Shown here piece by piece: positions 30,939 to 36,426 of a stretch of 36,426 nt of DNA. The stretch is from Hyphomicrobiales bacterium (GTDB lineage: Bacteria; Pseudomonadota; Alphaproteobacteria; Rhizobiales; Beijerinckiaceae), in contig UCLR01000016.1 of NCBI GenBank assembly GCA_900473415.1, positions 1 through 36,426 on the forward strand, in the 5' to 3' direction. How positions within the stretch are numbered: the stretch's first letter is position 1; each line of letters begins with the position of its first letter. The translations under genes and the position numbers were made by a program. Below the pieces are notes generated by a model, which had not been told where the DNA came from, ran no database searches, and saw only the letters and a list, made by a program, of their open reading frames with translations.

Positions 30939-32822
30939 ATGACTACGACCGCCACTGCCGAGCATCGCAGCTTCGAAGCCGACGTCTCTCGCCTGCTCCA
31001 CATGATGGTGCATTCGGTCTATTCCGACCGGGACGTTTTCCTGCGTGAGCTGATTTCGAACGCAGCCGACGCTTGCGAGAAGCTGCGCTACGAGGCGATC
31101 GGCAAGCCCGAGCTCCTGGGCGACGAACCCAGGCTTGCGATCACCATCTCGGCCGATCCGGAGGCCGGCAAGCTGACCATTGCCGATAACGGCATCGGCA
31201 TGAGCCATGACGAGATGATCGAGGCCCTCGGCACGATCGCCCGCTCGGGCACGCGCAGCTTCATGGAGCGGGCCGCGGCCGCCGACGGCAAGGACGGCGC
31301 GCAGCTGATCGGTCAATTCGGCGTCGGCTTCTATTCCGCCTTCATGGTCGCAGAGAAGGTCGAAGTGTTCAGCCGCCGCGCCGGCAGCACCGAAGCCTGG
31401 AGCTGGTCTTCGGACGGCAAGGGCGAGTTCACGGTGGCGCCTGCGGCGCTGGAAGAGGCTCCGTCCCGCGGGACGCGGGTAACGCTCCACCTGATGGAGG
31501 AGGCCAAGTCCTATGCCGAGCGCTGGACGCTGGAGCGCATCGTCAAGGAACAGTCCGGCCATGTGCCCGTGCCGATCTCGCTGATCACGGAGCCGGGCGC
31601 TAATGCGGTCGCCCTCTCCGAGGGGGCCGCGCTCTGGACCAAGCCGAAGAGCGAGATCACCAAGGACGAATACTCCGATTTCTATCGCAGCGTCGCGGGA
31701 CAATATGACGAGCCCGCCGCCACGGTCCATTTCCGTGCGGAAGGCCTGCACGAATATACGGCGCTGGCCTTCGTCCCGGGCGCGCGTCCGTTCGATCTCT
31801 TCGACGCCGACCGCAAGGGGCGGATCAAGCTCTACGTGAAGCGCGTCTTCATCACGGACGAGGCCGAACTCCTGCCGCGTTACCTGCGCTTCGTCCGCGG
31901 TATCGTCGACACCGCCGACCTTCCGCTAAACGTCTCCCGTGAGATGATCCAGGACAGCCCGCTGCTCGCTGCAATCAAGAAGGGCGTCACCAACCGCATC
32001 CTTTCCGATCTCGCGAAACTGACCGAACAGGAACCTGACACGTTCCGACTGATCTGGGAAAATTTCGGCGTCGTGATCAAGGAAGGGCTCTACGAGGATT
32101 TCGCGCGCCGGGAGCAACTGCTCGGCCTCGCGCGATTCCGCACCACGGCCTCCGGCGAGGGATGGCGCAGCCTCAAGGACTATGTCGGCGCGCTGAAGGA
32201 GAATCAGACCGCGATCTATTACATCGCCGGCGACGATGCCTCCCGGATTGCACACTCCCCACAGCTCGAAGGCTTCCGGGCACGCGGCATCGAGGTGCTG
32301 CTGTTGTCGGATCCGATCGACAGCTTCTGGGCGTCGGCAGCACCGGATTTCGAAGGCAAGCCATTGAAGTCGGTGACGCAAGGTGCTGCCGATCTCGATC
32401 TCATCCCGCTGCTCGACGGCGCGGCGTCTCCTGCCGCTGAGACGAGTGAGAAGATCAGCGCGCTGCTCGCGTCGATGAAGGAGATTTTGGCCGAACAGAT
32501 TGCGGATGTACGAACCTCTGATCGGTTGACAGAGAGCGCGGTCTGCCTTGTTGCGTCGGACAAGGGGCCGGATCGCCAGTTCGAGCGCTTGCTCAGTGCT
32601 GCCGGTCGCATCGACAGCGCGGCCAAGCCGATCCTCGAGGTCAACCCGCGCCATGCGATAATCTCAGCCATCGCGTCTGCCGAGGATCATTCGCTGCGTC
32701 GCGACATGGCCAATCTTCTCCTGGATACCGCCCGTGTGCTGGACGGCGAGCGCCCGACAGACGCGAATGCGTTCGCCGAAAGGCTGAGCCGGCTAGTGAC
32801 GCGAAGCTTCGGCGTGGGCTGA
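30939..32822 (+). CDS. htpG: HtpG, Hsp90 chaperone
   Basis: A 627-residue bacterial Hsp90. The GHKL ATPase domain has Glu37 in LRELISNAADA (35-45), Asn41, the DNGIGM motif (83-88), the lid GTIARSGT, the glycine-rich IGQFGVGFYSAFMVA, and GTRVTLHL. The middle domain has the catalytic-Arg region NVSREMIQ, and the C-terminal dimerisation domain is present (FAERLSRLVTRSFGVG). ATG 30939 is chosen by the family start, EHRSFEADVSRLLHMMVHS. Full length. A 7-base inverted repeat at 30829-30852 lies upstream. Confidence 0.96.
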   Translation: MTTTATAEHRSFEADVSRLLHMMVHSVYSDRDVFLRELISNAADACEKLRYEAIGKPELLGDEPRLAITISADPEAGKLTIADNGIGMSHDEMIEALGTIARSGTRSFMERAAAADGKDGAQLIGQFGVGFYSAFMVAEKVEVFSRRAGSTEAWSWSSDGKGEFTVAPAALEEAPSRGTRVTLHLMEEAKSYAERWTLERIVKEQSGHVPVPISLITEPGANAVALSEGAALWTKPKSEITKDEYSDFYRSVAGQYDEPAATVHFRAEGLHEYTALAFVPGARPFDLFDADRKGRIKLYVKRVFITDEAELLPRYLRFVRGIVDTADLPLNVSREMIQDSPLLAAIKKGVTNRILSDLAKLTEQEPDTFRLIWENFGVVIKEGLYEDFARREQLLGLARFRTTASGEGWRSLKDYVGALKENQTAIYYIAGDDASRIAHSPQLEGFRARGIEVLLLSDPIDSFWASAAPDFEGKPLKSVTQGAADLDLIPLLDGAASPAAETSEKISALLASMKEILAEQIADVRTSDRLTESAVCLVASDKGPDRQFERLLSAAGRIDSAAKPILEVNPRHAIISAIASAEDHSLRRDMANLLLDTARVLDGERPTDANAFAERLSRLVTRSFGVG

Positions 32823-32951
32823 GCGGTTAAGGAGGGAATTCTCTGCCGTCGGGCTTGATAGTGAAGTGTGAGGTTAGTGTTGCCGCAAGGCGTCGTCTAA
32901 TGAGTTTGAAGTCACTTGATTGGTGTTTTGAGAATCCGGGGCGAAAGCCGC

Positions 32952-33382
32952 TCAAAACGAAGGAATTCGTTTCGTCGGCACGCCGAGAGCCGGGCCGGCG
33001 TCGGCTAGCCGGTAGTCCAATGTGTGCACCGTGGCGCCATAGTCCGATGCGATGGCAAGGTGAAGTGCGTCGCCGGCACGAAGCCCAAGCAAGTGTTGAT
33101 CGGCAAACTTCGCCGCGGCCCTGAATTGCCCGCCCGTCACGCCGAGCACGGAGAAGCTCTCGCCGACCAGCTTGTTGAACATGGCGAGCGCCGCTGCGCG
33201 CTGCTCCAAACTGATCTGTCCGGTCCGCAATTTGATTGCCATGGCCGAGGACATCTCTGTGATGGTCCAGTCGCTGATCAGAAGCTGAGACGCCTCCTGC
33301 GCTGCCAGCCAGGCTTGAACGCGCGGCGTCATCGCTTCGTGGGAGAGCGCCGCTACGATCAACGATGTATCGAGATATAGCA

Positions 33383-33383
<1 letters not shown>
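32952..33383 (-). CDS. VapC-type PIN-domain toxin
   Basis: A 143-residue PIN-domain ribonuclease toxin. Acidic metal-binding residues are visible in LYLDTSLIV (Asp5), TITEMSSA (Glu about 43), GDALHLAIA (Asp about 104) and TLDYRLADA (Asp about 122). VapC toxins usually cut tRNA or rRNA in translation. Its ATG overlaps the antitoxin stop, so the pair is one transcript. Complete; presumably active and a replicon-stabilising module. Confidence 0.9.
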
Positions 33384-34382
<999 letters not shown>

Positions 34383-34573
34383 ATGCGGTTCTCGACAGTT
34401 TACGACGCGATTGATCTAACCCGCGCGGAAGGCGCCCTCGATGCAGCCTGGCGCGAAATAAAGGACAGCATTTACCCTTGGAGGAGCGCGAGAAGGCGAG
34501 GACCAAGCTCGCTTACATCGTGGCAAGCTGTGCCCTATTCGCCGGGGACCACGCGGAGCTCGGGGCTGGGTGA
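34383..34573 (+). pseudogene. Frameshifted relative of the gene at 20874
   Basis: ATG 34383 begins MRFSTVYDAIDLTRAEGALD, then AAWREIKDSI, matching the start of the 73-residue protein at 20874-21095. Near 34473 the frame shifts; the continuation LPLEEREKARTKLAYIVASC and ALFAGDHAELGAG runs to a stop at 34571-34573. Joined, it would be a protein of about 63 residues with the same conserved positions. One indel, real or erroneous, breaks it. Confidence 0.65.
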
Positions 34574-34794
34574 GACCTAGCCTCTAGCTTTGGCTGGACG
34601 TCGCAATACGCGCTCGAACGCGCGAAGATTGACAGAGAGCGACCGAGGGGCGGCGGCGAATCTGCAACCAGTCAAATAACCTGGTCGGGGAAAAGCATCG
34701 TCCCGATCAGCGCACGCGTTGGAATGAAGTTACGATCCGGCAGACCGCTAGTGAAAAATCGACGGAAACCGACGACTGCATCTGGCATATGAAG

Positions 34795-35148
34795 TTAGCG
34801 AACCTGACTCCCGACTGACGGGCGTTGCTCTTTCCTCATCTTATCAATCTCCTCATCGCAGCGGTCCTCCAATCCGATGAGGTTATTCCGCGCCCCACTC
34901 TGGACCCTGATGAGTTCATCGATCTTTGCGTGAAGGGCAGCTCCCTCTCGATTTTGAGTAGCCTGGAGGATTGGAAGAAGAAGTAAAGTCACCGTGCTAA
35001 TCGCAAGGCTGGCACCTCCAAGGAAGTGATCACTCCCCGATAAGAACGCTAAGACGCCAACCACGGAAAGTCCAACCGCGACCATGAGCATGGCCGGTCG
35101 GCCCGCGAAGCGCGCACAGCCCGTCGAAAAATTGTTGAACCATTTCAT
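34795..35148 (-). CDS. Low-affinity iron permease-like membrane protein (divergent)
   Basis: A 117-residue protein with two transmembrane helices (AMLMVAVGLSVVGVLAFLSG, GASLAISTVTLLLLPILQ) followed by QATQNREGAALHAKIDELIR, which corresponds to QNSQNRDTAAMQIKLDELI in the divergent neighbour at 35247. The family is annotated after yeast Fet4, but iron transport by such short bacterial members is not established to me. Start ATG 35148 with AGGA about 9 bases upstream. It is the more diverged of the two. Confidence 0.7.
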   Translation of the reverse strand: MKWFNNFSTGCARFAGRPAMLMVAVGLSVVGVLAFLSGSDHFLGGASLAISTVTLLLLPILQATQNREGAALHAKIDELIRVQSGARNNLIGLEDRCDEEIDKMRKEQRPSVGSQVR

Positions 35149-35160
35149 TGCATCGGTCCT

Positions 35161-35218
35161 GGCGGGGTAGTTCTAGGGAACTCGCGAATGCTCCGCGGGT
35201 TCAAGTCCCGCCGGGCAG
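35161..35218 (+). other. tRNA-like relic between divergent genes
   Basis: A GTTC-TAGG-GAAC D-arm (35170-35181) preceded by TA, and a perfect T-arm GCGGG-TTCAAGT-CCCGC (35195-35211), lie only 13 bases apart. A proper anticodon arm is missing and the acceptor ends do not pair. It looks like a deleted tRNA gene or a tRNA-like structure in the leader of the downstream gene. Confidence 0.4.
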
Positions 35219-35246
35219 TTATCAGTTGCTCGGACCGAGGTGCACC

Positions 35247-35666
35247 ATGTCGAGCTACGATCATATCATTCACAAGAACAAGGCGTCGCTGTTTACCCGT
35301 GTGGCCCAATCAGTTGCCAGTTGGGCAGGAAAGCCAATCACATTTTTTGCTGCGGTAACACTGATTGTCATTTGGGGCGCTTCGGGCCCCATATTTGCGT
35401 TTAACGACACCTGGCAGCTTGTGATAAACACCTCAACAACTATCATAACCTTCCTTATGGTCTTCATTATTCAGAATAGTCAAAACCGTGATACGGCCGC
35501 CATGCAAATCAAGCTTGATGAACTCATCATCCGCTTGGAAGGTGCTCGCGAGGAATTACTTGACCTTGAAGAACTCGACGAGAATGATTTGGTCGTCATC
35601 CGTCGCGATTTTTGTAAGCGCGCTTCTAAGGCGCGCGACGCCGCTGACGGAAAGAAATCCAAGTGA
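35247..35666 (+). CDS. Low-affinity iron permease family membrane protein
   Basis: A 139-residue protein. Two transmembrane helices: KPITFFAAVTLIVIWGASGP and WQLVINTSTTIITFLMVFII. Then comes the family signature QNSQNRDTAAMQIKLDELI and an acidic C-terminal helix (EGAREELLDLEELDENDLVV). ATG 35247 begins MSSYDHIIHKNK; an in-frame upstream start at 35148 would read through the tRNA-like relic and is rejected. Divergent from its paralogue at 34795. Function in iron uptake is by family name only. Confidence 0.8.
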   Translation: MSSYDHIIHKNKASLFTRVAQSVASWAGKPITFFAAVTLIVIWGASGPIFAFNDTWQLVINTSTTIITFLMVFIIQNSQNRDTAAMQIKLDELIIRLEGAREELLDLEELDENDLVVIRRDFCKRASKARDAADGKKSK

Positions 35667-35923
35667 GTGGCGCGTGGGGCGAGGCTCGGTCTGAAGTGCG
35701 CCTGGACCGGCTGCTCCAGATCATCGTCACGGAGGGGCGTAGCGAGTCTCAGCCTCGTAGTGGAGCGGACGCCTCGAATCTAAGCCGCCTCCCGGGAACT
35801 GGAGCTCAGGCCATCTCCATGGAGCAGAGCATCCCGCGGCCGCCGGCGCCCCTCGAACGCGTTGTCAGCGAGGCGTCTCACTGGTGCCGGCGATTTGAAC
35901 AGCGCGGCTTGCCGATCCTCTAA
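35663..35923 (+). CDS. Hypothetical protein, 86 aa
   Basis: Starts with GTG 35663, overlapping the upstream stop as GTGA, so it may be coupled to the permease-like gene. The sequence is polar and proline/serine-rich in the middle (SRLPGTGAQAISMEQSIPRP), with a helical start (RLDRLLQIIVTEGRS) and end (RVVSEASHWCRRFEQRGLPI). No family recognised. Composition is only moderately protein-like. Confidence 0.35.
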   Translation: MSGAWGEARSEVRLDRLLQIIVTEGRSESQPRSGADASNLSRLPGTGAQAISMEQSIPRPPAPLERVVSEASHWCRRFEQRGLPIL

Positions 35924-36095
35924 GCGACGGTTTAAGTCGAACTCAGCCGATCGATCTCCTTGTGCGCGGAGTTCTATTTAAACTGCTCTTCGTCCGGCCC
36001 CTCGGCCCCGGCACGCTCACCTGTCCATCGCCGCCTGGCTTTCTGCTTACCGTCAAAAGGTCGACCAGGCGGGTTCAGTCATCACACCTAGTGAT

Positions 36096-36426
36096 CTAGG
36101 CCCTGTTGACATAAGTTGGTACCCATAGCTTTGCGGCGGCGAGTGCCAAGAAGCCAAGGAATGAGACGGCGGTCTTGTCGTATCGGGTTGCGATGCGGCG
36201 GAACTGCTTGAGCCGGTTGAACAAGCGCTCGACGCGGTTGCGGTCCTTGTAGGCCCGGAAATCGCAGGCGATGGCCTGTTTGCGGTTGGCCTTGGGCGGG
36301 CTGACCGGCAGTATCCCCCTGAACAGCAGGCTGGCGCGGACGTCGTCGCTGTCATAGCCCTTGTCGGCCAGCATCAGCCTGGGCCTGGCGACAGGTAGGG
36401 CGATCAGTAAGCGATGCTCCGAGCGC
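36096..36426 (-). mobile_element. IS5-family insertion sequence, partial
   Basis: One end of an IS5-family (IS427-like) element. The terminal inverted repeat is GGCCCTGTTGACATAAG, starting at 36099. The rest, including the other end, lies beyond the window. The transposase stop codon sits right at the element edge. Confidence 0.75.
36096..36426 (-). CDS. IS5-family transposase, C-terminal part
   Basis: The frame is open to the window edge, so the N-terminus is outside. The visible 109 residues contain the DDE C-terminal part: LADKGYDSDDVRA (second Asp region), IPPxxNRK-like SPPKANRKQ, and the catalytic Glu in YKDRNRVERLFNRLKQFRRI (Y-2-R-3-E-6-K signature) followed by RIATRYDKTAVSFLGFLALA. 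It is intact as far as visible and may be an active copy. Confidence 0.85.
   Translation of the reverse strand, partial: RSEHRLLIALPVARPRLMLADKGYDSDDVRASLLFRGILPVSPPKANRKQAIACDFRAYKDRNRVERLFNRLKQFRRIATRYDKTAVSFLGFLALAAAKLWVPTYVNRA

Noticed and set aside
35161..35218. A functional tRNA gene
   Set aside because: There is no anticodon arm and the acceptor ends do not pair; it is reported only as tRNA-like.

Overview
The window reads as part of an alphaproteobacterial repABC replicon, a large plasmid or chromid, most likely from Hyphomicrobiales (Rhizobiales). The evidence is a complete repA-repB-repC operon with its antisense ctRNA, plus families typical of that order: DUF1236, DUF982, Usg, WGR-domain protein, DUF1403 beside a ScpB-like protein, LssY_C and PRC-barrel proteins. 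The DNA is GC-rich. No conjugation genes and no CRISPR array were seen.

Layout. Positions 1-7800 hold cell-envelope and accessory genes: small lipoproteins (one frameshifted), a secreted HAD phosphatase-like protein, a NUDIX hydrolase overlapping a truncated marC, two outer-membrane beta-barrel proteins, an LssY_C protein and an AI-2E family exporter. Positions 7800-12350 are the replication and partition core: a gene-free leader, repA, a candidate parS, repB, the ctRNA gene with its own promoter and terminator, and repC with an AT-rich candidate origin inside it. Positions 12450-17900 look like plasmid maintenance: a WGR protein, a 37-residue membrane peptide, an HU-type protein, a tyrosine recombinase, a DUF2384-RES toxin-antitoxin pair behind a palindromic operator, a gene-free stretch with three strong inverted repeats (one like a serine-resolvase site), a tRNA-Thr(UGU), and the DUF1403-ScpB pair.

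Positions 17900-27400 are a patchwork of small or damaged genes. They include a 33-codon start of a YedK/HMCES peptidase, several sub-100-residue plasmid proteins, insertion-sequence debris, two DUF1236 loci (one broken), an NRAMP fragment, a decaying phage lysis cassette (GH108 lysozyme with a frameshift and an in-frame amber codon, Rz and Rz1 spanins, a membrane protein), a cold-shock protein and a split PAP2 phosphatase.

Positions 27400-32850 carry DUF982 and Usg proteins, then a stress cassette: groES-groEL behind a degenerate CIRCE operator and a heat-shock-type promoter, an unknown 88-residue gene, and htpG. The right end (32950-36426) has a VapBC-type toxin-antitoxin pair, a frameshifted small gene, two divergent low-affinity iron permease-like genes flanking a tRNA-like relic, and an IS5-family transposase cut by the window end.

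Taken together, replication genes, toxin-antitoxin modules and chaperones look intact, while many accessory genes carry single frameshifts or truncations. This could be genuine decay of acquired DNA or residual indel errors in the assembly. The sequence alone cannot separate the two, so every pseudogene call here depends on the base calls being right.
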